This document shows positions 1 to 10,843 of a stretch of DNA of 64,000 bases, piece by piece. The notes under the pieces were generated by a model that saw nothing but the letters and a program-made list of their open reading frames with translations, was not told where the DNA came from and ran no database searches. Within the stretch, counting starts at the first letter, position 1; each line of letters opens with the position of its first letter. The translations under genes and the position numbers were made by a program. The DNA comes from Colletotrichum lupini (Eukaryota; Ascomycota; Sordariomycetes; Glomerellales; Glomerellaceae), in assembly GCF_023278565.1 (NCBI RefSeq), contig NC_064673.1:3286001-3350000 (forward strand), in the 5' to 3' direction.

Positions 1-841
1 CGTCGAGCAAGTCCAGTCCGAATTCAGGCGTGCTTCTTCGTAGTGCCTTGAACCTCGTACCGGTATCGATCCAAGTCATGTTGGCGAGGAAGTACTGCGA
101 GATAAGCCTCCGTAATGAGTCCCCATGGACTGTCCATGCATAGATGATAGGCACGGATTCGAAAAGTATGGTCTTTAGTTGGAAGGTCCCGGGACACTCC
201 GATAGGAAATTTCGGATCCTAGCCAGACATATCTCCTTGAGATCTTCGATGGTGTACTTGTCAGCGAGAAAGTAAAGCTGGACGTGGTGCATGTACATTG
301 GCCTCAGGTGTTCAACATCCCGGCAAGCCTTCTCGAACGCCTCAATGCCGGTAAACTTCCTCAGAATAGACTGAGTCTGGTCCATAGGCGATGGCTTCTC
401 ATCGCGGCCCTTCCCATGGAAAAACTTGTCATTTACAAAGTGGTGTTGTGAGCCTCTGTGTTCGGTAGCCCAGAAGTATCCCTGCATTGAACGGGGCAAG
501 TTCTTGGGGGCGTCGCCTTCTTCAGGAGCCTCATTCTCCTCAGAAAATGTAGGCGCAGCTTTGGATTCCGGCAGTGAGTAGTCACCTTGGTAGGCGTATT
601 GTGTCAGAAGGACGAAAGTGATTGGGTCAGTATCGTCCCAGATGACCTTGCCCTCCCTAGACTCTTGAAAGCCTCCAGTCAGGAGGGCGCTTAGGGGCGG
701 CGAAAGATTGGCGAAGGGGGCTTCATGAACGGTGTATTCTTTCTTCTCCGGACCGACGATGAACTTGATGTCCCTGGACTGCATTACTCTTGGCCATATG
801 TTAGCAAGACTAGATTGAAGCGGGAGGTGGTGGGGTTGCAT
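1..841 (-). CDS. BTB/POZ domain protein, C-terminus cut by window edge
   Basis: Reading the minus strand from the ATG at 841-839 gives an open frame of 280 codons to the left edge with no stop. The N-terminal third shows a BTB/POZ core: a strand pattern beginning SRDIKFIVG, then YTVHEAPFANLSPPLSALLTG and a FVLLTQYAYQGDYS helix block. After that comes a fungal-type BTB C-terminal half (YFLADKYTIEDLKEICLARI). Fungal proteins of this layout have no assigned function; BTB domains dimerise and often recruit CUL3 ubiquitin ligases, but nothing here proves that. The gene is closely similar in layout to the BTB gene at 3535-4582 (shared YAY-x2-DY motif after the BTB fold), so the two are probably paralogs. 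An upstream exon to the right of 841 is possible. Confidence 0.8.
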   Translation of the reverse strand, partial: MQPHHLPLQSSLANIWPRVMQSRDIKFIVGPEKKEYTVHEAPFANLSPPLSALLTGGFQESREGKVIWDDTDPITFVLLTQYAYQGDYSLPESKAAPTFSEENEAPEEGDAPKNLPRSMQGYFWATEHRGSQHHFVNDKFFHGKGRDEKPSPMDQTQSILRKFTGIEAFEKACRDVEHLRPMYMHHVQLYFLADKYTIEDLKEICLARIRNFLSECPGTFQLKTILFESVPIIYAWTVHGDSLRRLISQYFLANMTWIDTGTRFKALRRSTPEFGLDLLD

Positions 842-2013
842 GTACTCATCCAAGTTCTCGAACGTGTCGAATCGTTTCCGTTTGCCAAGCATATCTGCGA
901 TGCGAGGTGTACTTCGCAATTCTGATTGGCGTTTGCGAAGGATACTTGATAAATTTGGCGAGTATGAGATAGGAATAGTAATGATGTATTTTTGCTCAAG
1001 AAGCCTCCTGCTGCACAAAGGTTGCTGGCCAGGAGTTCAGGTTGGCGAGTGGAGGTTTGCAATAGGAGGGTGCAGTGTGGGCGTGGCTGAACGATTTAAA
1101 TCTTGATTCCGGCTCCTTCTCTTTTGAGAGGCGAAAAAAGATGACTGGGTCGATAGAAGCTACCGTGGGTGAAAACCTCAGTAGCTCCTTCTCAGATGTC
1201 TTCCATTGCGGAATACAACTAATAACATCAAGTTACCAAGCGAGGCAGTACGATGCCCAGGTGGACTTAATCCACTCCTGTCGATAACACTGGTAACATC
1301 CAAAAATCTTTTTAAAGCCCAAGATCTCAGAATTTAAACTACTGTTATTATTTAAGACCTTTGACTTTCAAGATGCGTAGCTTTACCTTGCCTTGGCCCT
1401 TCAAAGAGGAAGTACTCGATTGTTCGATTGTCAAGGACATGGCTCGCTTTACCTGGAGCGATCAGACAAAGAAGGGCCTTGCAGCTGTTATTTGGCTGAT
1501 AATCATTTTGGCAAAAGAATATTCCATAAAAGGCTTTCATCAAGGAGATATCTTTTTCTTGTTTTGCTACTCCAATTAATGCAACGGGCCGGACCGCATC
1601 AGTCTTTGTTGTTGAACGCCCTCCTGAGGGAATATTACTCTGCAAATACTCCCTGAACCTCTTACTCGGATGATTACTGAACAATTTCGACGCCGCAGGT
1701 AAGACTCGGCCGAGAAGTTTCGATTTCCAGAGCCGATTCAGGTAAACGTCCGTGCCTGCGGCGACATGCCGGCGTTCGGATCTGCCCCACAGATCTACGA
1801 ACGGTGGAAGCCAAGTCCGTTCATATAGAATGGCGGGGGGAGTGCGTGGCATCGCCGAGAGCCGCAAAATGTCGACGTTCCCACATGGCCGACTTGCCGG
1901 AAAGTCAGGAGAACCCCCTGATTCATCATGTATATAAATCGTCTTTGTCGCCAAGGATTCATGACCCGGCAGCTCACTACTGATGACACTTATTCTTGGT
2001 CATATCTTCAGCT
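842..2013. other. Intergenic region between BTB gene and cutinase gene
   Basis: Shared upstream region of two divergent genes, about 1.17 kb. A 200-codon frame on the minus strand (1352-1954) lacks an ATG at its start and resembles no family I know, so I treat it as chance. The only clear element is a TATA box near 1931. Confidence 0.6.
1931..1939 (+). promoter_or_regulatory. TATA box of the cutinase-family gene
   Basis: TATATAAAT lies about 75 nt upstream of the ATG at 2014, a normal distance for a fungal core promoter with a short leader. Seen directly; function inferred from position. Confidence 0.55.
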
Positions 2014-2858
2014 ATGTCTCTCCTCGCTAAGGCCGTTGCCATTGCTAGCACTTTGCTTGCTCTCGTGCAAGGCAGCAAGATCTCTCTGGCTAGCCGACAG
2101 ACCCTCAACACCACTTGCGCTGACGTCCACTACTTTGAAGCCCGAGGCACAACTTTGCCGTATCCCGGAAGCTTGATCACGGTCATTGACCCGCTCATGA
2201 AGGCCTTTCCTAACAGCAATTACGAGGATATTGTTTACCCAGCCACGGACGAGTCTGGGAGTGACAGCTACTTTGTTGGAGTTCGCGATGGCGCCAAGCA
2301 GATCATCTCTTATGCAGAGGCTTGCCCCGAATCCAAGATCGTCTTGATGGGATATTCTCAGGGCGCCATGGTTCTTGGAGATATCCTGGCTGGCGGTGGT
2401 GATGGCAATGTCCTGGGCAACTACACCAAGCCTCTGGTTGATGCTCGCACTGTTGGAGACCACAGTAAGGCTAACTATAGATTTTGGGTTAAGAGTTACC
2501 TGCTGACATCGTTGTCCAGTCGCGGCGATCTTGCTGTACGGCAACCCCCGACACATGCCGAATCAGACCTACAATGTTGGCAACGCTTCTACGTTTGGTG
2601 CCACCGGCGTAAGTTTCAACCTCGTTGGAAAAAGCTTTGAATGGTTATCGTGACTAACGCTGTCCACAGAAATATCCTCGTACCGCTGGACAACTTGCCT
2701 CCTTCAACGTTTACGCCGACAGAGTCCACGACTACTGTAACTACCAGGACGGAGTATGCGATGCCAGCGGGAGTAATCTCACCGCGCACATGGCGTATCC
2801 TTCGGACTACGACACCCAGGCAATTGCTTGGCTGAATTCTAAACTCAACGCAAACTGA
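2014..2858 (+). CDS. Secreted cutinase-family (CE5) esterase
   Basis: Three exons: 2014-2464, 2520-2608 and 2670-2858, with two GT-AG introns of 55 and 61 nt; the product is 242 aa. I use the ATG at 2014, which starts a signal peptide of about 20 residues (hydrophobic run ending LVQG). CE5 hallmarks are present: nucleophile motif G113-Y-S-Q-G (Ser115), then D207-G-V-C210 and His220, matching the cutinase triad spacing (Asp to His 13 residues). Cys203/Cys210 sit as the cutinase disulfide beside the active site, and Cys35/Cys104 as the N-terminal pair. Members hydrolyse cutin or acetyl groups on xylan outside the cell. Sequence alone does not decide between cutinase and acetylxylan esterase; the C-terminal DYCNYQDGVC region leans towards the acetylxylan esterase side. 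Confidence 0.9.
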
Positions 2859-3534
2859 ATATTATCTTGGACATTGCAGAAATCTCCTCGCACAGGTGGT
2901 TCGCGCGGTGGATGCCTAAAGTAAGCCACCAATTACCAAAAGAAGAAGTCTGCCAGTAATGGTTCCGATCCTTGGAACATGAACACATGACCATCAATGA
3001 TCCGTTCTTGGCTATAGGCAGTGATAAACTACAGTTATAGAGACTACGTAGATACCTTGTCCAACATGGCCCAGTGCCACAAATGCCTACCTTAGGTGTT
3101 ACCTATATTACCTTATGGTCAAGGCACTTTCTTCCCTCCTGTTCTGTTCTTTGAACTACTGGTCTACGTTGTGCAAAGTTCAACCGAGATCCTCCTAGTT
3201 TGCCTGTCTTCTATGGTCTATGAAATAGTGTGAATTTCCTGAATGTTGGAGAACCCACCTTGGAAGGAAGGCAAACCCCAGAGAGCCCTACGTTCTTTCC
3301 ATACCTGGACATGGAATCTCAACCATCACCGCCTTCCATAGAAAGTTTTCCTCTCCCACTTTACTTAGGTACCTTCGTTCTCCGACTCAACCTACACCAT
3401 CAGGCACCTTGGAATTGGTCAATCACGAACTTTCAAAAATTATTTCCCCCCTTCATCTCCACGCCTCCCACAGTTCTTTCACTCCAGCGATTTCGCAGTA
3501 AAGCTTTGCCTCTGCAGCAACACTATTCCTCGCG
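2859..3534. other. Intergenic region, nothing recognised
   Basis: Cutinase 3' flank and BTB-gene promoter, 676 nt. The 104-codon frame at 3230-3544 is pyrimidine-rich leader sequence and looks like chance. Confidence 0.5.
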
Positions 3535-4582
3535 ATGTCTCTGAAGCGCAAGCGAGACATGAGCCAGTAAGAACCCCTTCAATCCACGTCTCTATTAAGT
3601 CAAACTCACGTGAGACTGCAGGATCTTTCGGTCTGGGGCCCTTACATTCATGATCGGCAAAGATCGGATCAGACATACAGGCCACGAAGTTGTCTTCCTT
3701 GGCTTATCCCCATCTTTCGACAACTTGATCAGACAGGGAACCGTTGTTCGAGTTGTCCGATTCAACCGCGTCGTCAACAGAAAAATCTCATCTCTCGTGA
3801 CCTGGCCTGACATTGAGCCAGCTACTTTTGTCAACTTGACGGAGTATGCCTATTCCCGCGACTACACGGCGCCTGCCCTGTCGCAGTCCAATCAGAACGT
3901 CACTTCCAACGCGGTTGAGGGAAAGCATGGTAGTAATGATATGCCTGGTCCCGGGAGCGATGCCGGCACCATATACGCAGCCGGGATTGCGAGAACCTCG
4001 ACAGCGGAGAACAGTTCCCAAGTCGAATTGCAGCGCCGCAAACCAAGTGATGGACAGAGCACGCAGCAGGCTGAGATTCCGTCATTATATATGTGGATGA
4101 GGAGTGTTTCGCGAGATTCACAGTCTCAGCAGCCTACGAGTGCTCGGTACAAATTCTGCGAGAAGCTTTTCCCAATTCCCTCCGAAGCCGCCCAAGCGAC
4201 AACTGAAGACTGGCTAGATGACGTCAAGCAACAACATCGGACCGGCTATAAGGAAGTATTCCTCGCACACGCCAAGCTTTATCTGGTTGCAAACAAGTTC
4301 TCCATTACTGAACTCAAGAGACTTTGCCTGCACAAACTTCGCCAAAGCCTGCTGCATGCTCCCCGCACCGACGAGATGCTGCGGGCCACAACCGACACTA
4401 TCCGGCACGTTTACTTGAATGTCCAATCTCGAGACGACGATCTCAGAAAATTGCTTGTGCATTTCTGCCTGACCGACACGCAGTGGATGATGAGAAACAA
4501 CAACCTGGACCCAGTGCTGGAGAGTGTTCCAGGCTTCACCATTGATCTATTCCGCGAGATCTCCCATGCTTACTGGACATAG
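3535..4582 (+). CDS. BTB/POZ domain protein
   Basis: Two exons, 3535-3566 and 3622-4582, joined across a 55-nt GT-AG intron; 330 aa. The short first exon supplies the start (MSLKRKRDMSQ) and completes the BTB N-terminus, which continues IFRSGALTFMIG and H-x-VVFLGLSPSFDNLIRQG. A second block, FVNLTEYAYSRDYTAPAL, ends the BTB fold. A Ser/Gln-rich linker follows (about 125-185), then a helical C-terminal half with LAHAKLYLVANKFSITELKRL, typical of fungal BTB proteins. Function unknown; likely a paralog of the partial BTB gene at the left edge, with the CE5 esterase between them. Confidence 0.85.
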
Positions 4583-5378
4583 CTCAGAGATGGAGGACCT
4601 GTCTGAGATATGGGTGCATGAAGAAGGTAAATTGGGTGATACATTGGTACAATGGCGACAAATGCGTTGTCGATGGTCTCCTACTGTCCTAATGAGATTT
4701 TCTTCATTGGCCATGGCCGGAAACCTGCGAGGCAAAATCAGTCACCCTGGACAAAGCTCGTTTTCCGGGCGAGGGTATCTTGGGAAAAGATACGGGATGA
4801 AGATTAATACGGAGAATTTCCAGATCCGAACGACACATCCAATACAAATCGTACTTAGCTACTAGTAAGCTTTCTGGTGCAACGTCTAAAGCGCAACAGT
4901 GATGTGGGAGTTGATGACTAACACAGTGTGGCTGAGGCGCATGTCACAAAACTGACAGGGCAAGATTGAGCCACACCCCGCCGGACCCACCAGCTAGCAA
5001 CGGAAACAGAGGTTGAATGTAAACAAACGCGATCGGGATGGCCAATACGGTTTGGTGTCTGCCGCACCACACTCCAATCTTTTGATTTGCTCAACGCTGA
5101 TCCTGTTGCTACACTCCCGCAACCGACGATTGAAAAACATTGCTCCCCTCGATATTTTCTTTCGACCATTCCTACTCTTCGAAGACCGACGCGACCACAG
5201 CTCAACCTCTTGTGACCCGATGCATTCTAGCCGCGAATAATATTTCCTCCCTGCGATCGACGCGTCCGTTCTGTACATATCTCTCTCGCGCAGCTGTTCG
5301 CGATCCGGATCGCGACCAGCTTTACTTTGCACGAATCCCGAGCTTCACTGGTGCTACAACGCCCAGAGATAGCCCAGA
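4583..5378. other. Intergenic region, nothing recognised
   Basis: About 800 nt between the BTB gene and the BIR gene, both on the plus strand. Presumably terminator plus the promoter of the BIR gene; I see no TATA box, repeat or convincing frame. Confidence 0.5.
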
Positions 5379-8226
5379 ATGACAGAGAACTTGGCCTTTG
5401 AGGGTTTAGTCCCGAATGAATACTTCACACAGGATGGCCGCATGGGCTCCTTTCATCAAGTCTACCCTGCACCAAAGCGCCGTCAATCAGGCGCGACCAA
5501 AGGCGGCAAAAACCTCACATGGCCGCACATGAAATACTTGCTGCCAGAAGATGTATGTCTGCAGTCAGAAGAGCTTAGCAAAAGACGACGCGTGTGCTAA
5601 CTTGCCGCAGCTCGCGAAAGCAGGTTTCGTCTGGCGGCCGTTCCCCGAAAACCCCGATAACGTCGCATGTTTCCTCTGCAACAAATCTCTCGATGGCTGG
5701 GAAGAGGGTGATAAGCCCCTCGAAGAGCACTTGAAGCACTCTCCCGAATGCGGGTGGGCCATTGTCGCGGGTATCGAAGCCAACCTCAACGGTCTGTCAT
5801 CCGAAGACCCTTCTAGTCCTCGAATGATCGCGGCCAGAAAGGCGACTTTTGATGGACGTTGGCCACACGAGGGAAAGAGGGGCTGGAAGAACAAGATCAA
5901 ACAGGTCAGTCATGGAACTTTGACCTTGCCTTCCTCTACTAACTAGCTCTTAGCTTGCCGAAGCAGGATGGAAATACACGCCTTCCCTCGAGTACAATGA
6001 TATGGCAACCTGCACCTACTGCGAGCTTGCTCTGGACGGTTGGGAACAAAACGACAAGCCCATGTACGTACCCTGAGTGTTGCGTTCGCAAGCATTATCT
6101 GACCCAATTATAGGGACGAACACTTCAACCGATCCCCCAACTGCCCGTACTTCGCTTTAGTAAATCAATACGCTTCCACGAGAAAGCCGAAGGGCAAGGC
6201 CGCCCGAGGCTCAAAGAACACGTCGAGACTATCCGTACAGTCAGTCGCGACATCGATTTCCGATATCACATCCATAACAGACGTCCCTGCGGAGTTCGAT
6301 GACAGTGTCTTGACAACGGCCTCCACAATGGGCGGCAAGAAAGGCACCCGTGCCAAAAAGGCCACCACGACAAAAGGCAGAAAGACCAAGGCAAAGAAGG
6401 ATGAGCCTGTAGAAGTTGTCGAGGATGAGGCCATGCCGGAAGAAGACATTGGGCTACCCCCATCGAAACCTACCCGAGGGCGCAAGCGCACGAGCGACGA
6501 CGTGGATGATTCAGCGCTCACAGTCTCTGAGGCACCTGCACCAAAGAAGCGTGGAGGACGCGGTCGGCCCAAAGCTGCCGCTGACAGCTCGACCATCGAT
6601 CAATCACAACAGGACATCAGCATTGCGGATGCGCCGCCGCCGACGAAGGCACCAAAAGGCCGCAAGACTGCACGTGCGTCTGGAACGAAGGGAACACGGA
6701 AAGCCTCGGGGACCTCACAAAGGTCAAACGCATCAATGGCGTCGCTGCGAACTGCACCCGGCGCATTCCCCGAGGATGACGATGAGATTACCAGGCAGCT
6801 TGAGGCTGATCTGGAGCGTCCGCTGACGGACGATGAAGATATCATGCAAGATTCCGATTCGGAACGAAAGAAAGCTCCTGCCCCCAAGGCAAAGTCAAAG
6901 AAAAACCAATCGGACAAGGAGTCTGGTGTCAGCCCTGAGCCGTCAGACAACCACGAGATGTTCGACGCGGAACCGTACGTGGCAGACGAAGAGGATGTTG
7001 ACGACGAATTGAAGCAACTGGAGGCCGAAATGACTATCGATGAGCCTGAGGTTCTGGAAGTTCCCAAAAAGGGGCGTAAGGCTGCAGCTCCCCGCAAGGT
7101 GTCTAAGCAGACGAAGGCTCAGAAGGCCAAGGCCGCGAAAGTGGTCGTCGAAGAAGACGAGCCAGTGGTTCCAGCAGAGCCCAGCCGCCTCGAACAGCCT
7201 GCTGATATTGAAGAGGATGAGATCAGCACTGCCACGGTGATCACGACAAAGCCTGCTCGCGCAAGCACTGGGAGGAAACGGGGACGCCCTTCAAAGGCGT
7301 CATTGGCGGCGCGTGCATCTATGGAAAGCGCTGGCAAGGTTGAAGAGATAGAAGCTATCGAGCCGGAGGCTGCAGCCGCTACTGCTGAAGTCGAGCCGGA
7401 ACCTGAAGCCCAGGCTGAGCCCGAAGCTGAGATCGAGACTGAAGCCGAGGACACGTCAGCGCGTCAGTCTTTTGCTTCGGCACGGCAAACGCCCGCACCA
7501 GTGGAGCCTCAAGACGAGCCTGAAGAGGAACACGAGGAGCTGGAGGAACCAGAGCAAGAGCTCCCCGATGAGCTTGCAGACGAGCCGGCAGAGGAAGAAG
7601 AGTCCGAGTTGGAGCAAGTAGACGAGCTTGGGCCTGAGCCTGAGTCTGAGGCACCTGAGCCCACACCAAGGAGCGCACTGAAGACGAGCTCCCCGCCACT
7701 GCTATCATCGCCTGTTCTCACCTCATCTGCTCGCCGGAGTGTGCAACATCAATCAGGTACTCCACGTATTTCTCCTGCCCAGTCAGCTCGCCAAGCGGCT
7801 GTTTCGCCCTCGCCATCTCCGCAGTCTTCAGATGCCGAGAACCAGCCTCCGTCTTCAAGACCTTCCACAACTCAAAAGCGGGTGACACATGCGCCTATTT
7901 CATCAACCCCAGCAAGACCTAACTCGCCAACCAAGCGCAAAGCTTTGGCAAGTCTCCAAAGCACCACGCCCTGGAACCCCGTCGATATTGACCTCGTCTT
8001 CGGATCCCCTGAAAAGTCGGACAAGAGGAACCCAGTCGACAGGCTCCTTCATAAAGGCAGCGAGCTGACAAGCCCTGAGATGCGCATGACAGTGGAGGAG
8101 TGGATTCACCACAACGCCAACCAGGCTGAGTCGAAGCTGCGACAAGAGTGCGAGGCTATGGTTAGCAGGTTCGAGAGCGAGGGGAGCAAGGCAATGAACG
8201 TCTTGGAGGGCTTGATTGTAGACTGA
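5379..8226 (+). CDS. BIR1: Two-BIR survivin-like chromosomal passenger protein (Bir1/Cut17 type)
   Basis: Four exons (5379-5552, 5611-5904, 5954-6063, 6114-8226) with introns of 58, 49 and 50 nt; 896 aa. Two BIR zinc modules are complete: C78-x2-C81-x16-H98-x6-C105 and C176-x2-C179-x16-H196-x6-C203, each with the DGWE signature. Residues about 215-800 are disordered, with alternating Lys/Arg-rich and Glu-rich tracts and AT-hook-like RGRP cores (GGRGRPKA and GRKRGRPSK). The last about 90 residues form a conserved C-terminal block starting TTPWNPVDIDLVFGSPEK. The two-BIR layout plus long tail matches yeast Bir1 and fission yeast Cut17, survivin relatives in the chromosomal passenger complex with Aurora kinase and INCENP. 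Kinetochore/spindle function is inferred from the family. Confidence 0.88.
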
Positions 8227-8734
8227 GTGTTTGCATAGCGTAGTTTCGTTGGGAGCACCATTCAAGGGTTAATGATTGGACTATGATCATGATACAACAA
8301 CAGACAACTAGTGTGTGCGCTTATCAACAGGCCCAGTCGGCCGTTGGTAATTGGATCGGTGCAAGGCAGCAAGGTTGAATAATGATACTTTCAACCGCCT
8401 TGGGAACAGAAGAGGCAATGAGTGGCTCTGGAGCATTTACACATGAAAGGAGAACTGCAAGGGGGAGCGTATCGTTCTGACAGGCAATTGTCATTATTAT
8501 TATTGATTTTTGAATAATGAGGGTGTTTGATCTAATCTATGTTCATTAAGAAATCCCCTCTTGAAAATTGCTGTTTGGAATGTTTCCTCATTCGTCTAAT
8601 TCATGATCCCAGTGGTATCGTTTCCGGCATGTCAGTGTTTCATTCCTTGCTCACTTCACCCACTACTGTCCTTCACTTCGTTTTGATGTTGCCTCTCTCA
8701 AACACAGCCATGTCGTCTCTGCAAGACGCACGAC
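8227..8734. other. Convergent intergenic region
   Basis: Shared 3' flank of the BIR gene (plus) and the zincophore gene (minus), about 510 nt, moderately AT-rich near 8480-8530. No gene or repeat recognised. Confidence 0.5.
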
Positions 8735-9649
8735 TTAGGTGCAGTGCTGAACACCGTCAGCGTGAGTGTGGCACTCCTGAGGAGCGCTGGAGGTCGCAGC
8801 GGCAGTGGTGGTAGCGGCGCCAGCAGCAGCGGTAGTCGTAGGCGTGGCATCGTGGTCGTGGTCCTCCTCCTCAAGCTCGCCGGGGCATCCGACGCCAGGG
8901 GCAGCGATGTCGTAGGCCCAGACGTCAATGGCGAAGTACTGCAGCGCGTCGCTGTCGAAGACGGAGTAGGTGGCGTTGTTCTTTGCGAGCTCGAGGGCCT
9001 CGGCGTAGTCTTCGGCGTAGTGCTCGACGGCGCCCTCGGAGATGAGGGGAACGTGGAAGACGCGGTGGAGGAGGTCGGTGGCCCAGAAGGTGTTGAGCTT
9101 GGAGTTTGCGACGTTGTAGCCCAGGCCGCAGACGTAAGTCAGGGGGCGGCGGATCTCAAAGGAGAGAGGGCAGATGACGGTCTCCTGGGAGGCGTTGGCG
9201 CCGCGCCAGTGGCCCGCCCAGCCGGACTGGGTGGCGCAGTTGCGGTCCGGGTCGTCGCAGCGGAAGGTCATGCCGTTCTTGTCTGCGTTGACGACGCGGT
9301 CGTACCAGCCGACGGGGGTGGCGGTGGACGAGTTGCCAAAGTACTTGCGGACGTGCTCGGAGCTGTTGCCGAAGCGGAGGATGTGGTCGCGGGCGTGGGC
9401 GGCGAGCTGCTGGGCCTCGGCGAGGCCGACCTCGAGCTGGGCGCGGAGGGTCGAGTTGCAGGACTGGTGGATGGGGAAGGTCTTTTGCCAGCCGGCGGAC
9501 CAGTCGTAGGGGGCTTGCGGGGTGGAGGCCGGTGCCGCGGGGACGGAGACGGTCTCGGAGGTGGAGGAGGACGCCTGGCGGCGCGCGAGGGGAGTCGCGT
9601 CCGTGAGGGCGGAGAGCAGCAGGGCTGCGGAGGCGAGGCTGTACTTCAT
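8735..9649 (-). CDS. Secreted zincophore / Asp f 2-Pra1 family protein
   Basis: Single-exon gene, 304 aa; start taken at the ATG at 9649, which opens a signal peptide ([20 protein letters not shown]) with a KEX-type RR just after. The body carries the family signature H195-R-V-F-H199 of the HRxxH group (Asp f 2, Candida Pra1, yeast Zps1), a metalloprotease-like fold used to bind zinc rather than cleave. Conserved Cys residues surround it. After residue about 265 comes an Asp/His stretch (EEEDHDHD), a Thr/Ala/Ser linker and a C-terminal [11 protein letters not shown] zinc-binding tail typical of Pra1. Known relatives are secreted when zinc is low and return zinc to the cell surface. In Candida and Aspergillus the gene is usually paired with a zinc transporter; here none is adjacent. 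The frame continues upstream in the leader but without conserved sequence. Confidence 0.88.
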   Translation of the reverse strand: MKYSLASAALLLSALTDATPLARRQASSSTSETVSVPAAPASTPQAPYDWSAGWQKTFPIHQSCNSTLRAQLEVGLAEAQQLAAHARDHILRFGNSSEHVRKYFGNSSTATPVGWYDRVVNADKNGMTFRCDDPDRNCATQSGWAGHWRGANASQETVICPLSFEIRRPLTYVCGLGYNVANSKLNTFWATDLLHRVFHVPLISEGAVEHYAEDYAEALELAKNNATYSVFDSDALQYFAIDVWAYDIAAPGVGCPGELEEEDHDHDATPTTTAAAGAATTTAAATSSAPQECHTHADGVQHCT

Positions 9650-9807
9650 CTTGACTGGTGTATTTTGAGGCTGAAAAGCTTGAAGATGCTCTGGTAGACG
9701 GACTGCTGAAAGCCTTGTTGAATATGAGCTCGAGCTTTGGACTTGGAGCTTAGGAAACAGCTTGAAGATAGGAGCTTGACATTGAAGAATGCGAGGTATG
9801 TGATGGT

Positions 9808-9815
9808 CTTTTATA
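9808..9815 (-). promoter_or_regulatory. TATA box of the zincophore gene
   Basis: On the minus strand the sequence is TATAAAAG, about 160 nt upstream of the ATG at 9649. Position fits a core promoter with a leader of about 130 nt. Confidence 0.5.
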
Positions 9816-10289
9816 TCTGCAAGCTCGCCATGTGGATGAGAATTTTCTCTGTCGGTCCCGTCGCCTCGGGTCTCCAATGGTGCTCGAGAGGCTCTTCGAG
9901 ATGTCGAGCCAAGACCAGCTAGCCATGCTATGCTTGCTTTATGGGTAGATTCGTTGCTCATGTCCACAAGTAGGCAGATCCTTCCATCCTAGCCAGGTTG
10001 CAAAGTCCGTTGGGCATGCGCCACCCCGTCTGGTCCCCCTTCCTCCGAAATCTGCGTTCGTCGCCAGCCATCTCTGCCGCTCGTTGCAGTTGGGTAATCC
10101 CTCCATCTTTCCCGGTTCCCCTCTCGTCGTATGCTCGTCAACAAGCTCCTTTGATGCAAAGGATCCAATATTACGCAAGTGGAGCCCATGTCGTCGGTCA
10201 CGATTGCCTTCTTAGAACACTCTTGGCCATGCGTGAGGTATTAGTCGGGTGTCGCCAAGGCGTGGGCAGCTCTGTGCCAAGCTCACGAT

Positions 10290-10304
10290 CACCTTGATGT
10301 TCTC
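10290..10304. promoter_or_regulatory. Candidate zinc-responsive element, copy 1
   Basis: CACCTTGATGTTCTC, 641 nt upstream of the zincophore start. It resembles the half of the Zap1 element (ACCTT-N-AAGGT) and recurs inverted about 200 nt farther out. Binding is inference only. Confidence 0.25.
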
Positions 10305-10487
10305 GAGGTCGATTGGCCAATGGACCACACGGCGAATGGCAAGTCTCGGTCGTAGAGACTCGACTCCACGGCCAAGAAGTGCTAAGTCGTGTTGGCTCGT
10401 GAATTCGGTGACGTTGGGGCGGACTTTTACAGCTGGAAGCTGAGTCGCCCGGTGGCCATCCGGGTTCTCGGACCCCCGCTCGACTCG

Positions 10488-10502
10488 GAGGACATCAAGG
10501 TG
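10488..10502. promoter_or_regulatory. Candidate zinc-responsive element, copy 2 (inverted)
   Basis: GAGGACATCAAGGTG; read on the other strand it matches copy 1 at 14 of 15 positions. It contains the CAAGGT core reported for Zap1/ZafA-type factors. Inference only. Confidence 0.25.
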
Positions 10503-10843
10503 TCGGAACCGGGGTCCGGCACAGACCCGCTTTTTGTTTTGTTTTCGTTCTCTTGTTTCCCGCCCCGCCTCGGTCGTCTGCCCTTCTTGTTTGCCATTGT
10601 TGGGCTTTTATTCAGCTTGTGGGCTGCATGCTTGACAACTTTGTCTAACAACTGACAAGTGTAACCCTACATGTTCCTTTCCCCTCCCTCTACACAAGAC
10701 CAGCCACGCGATGTGATTAAGACACCACTCTCATGGACCGCGGAGACCCCGAGACAGTCCATTGGCACTTCCAGGCGCTTGGTAATACTAGTATCTAAGT
10801 GGCTACGTTGTAGCATGCGCGAATAGCGTTGGCGGATGTAACT

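Larger units (their letters stand above)
9650..10843. other. Upstream region of the zincophore gene
   Basis: About 1.2 kb between the zincophore start and the 3' end of the glucosyltransferase gene. Holds a TATA element near 9808 and two inverted near-copies of an ACCTTGATGT motif (10290 and 10492). No other gene recognised. Confidence 0.5.

Noticed and set aside
1352..1954. 200-codon minus-strand open frame
   Set aside because: It begins with TTG rather than ATG, resembles no family and overlaps the promoter of the cutinase gene.
8744..9697. 317-codon plus-strand frame, Gly/Val-rich
   Set aside because: Exact antisense of the zincophore gene; composition is the mirror of its GC-rich codons.
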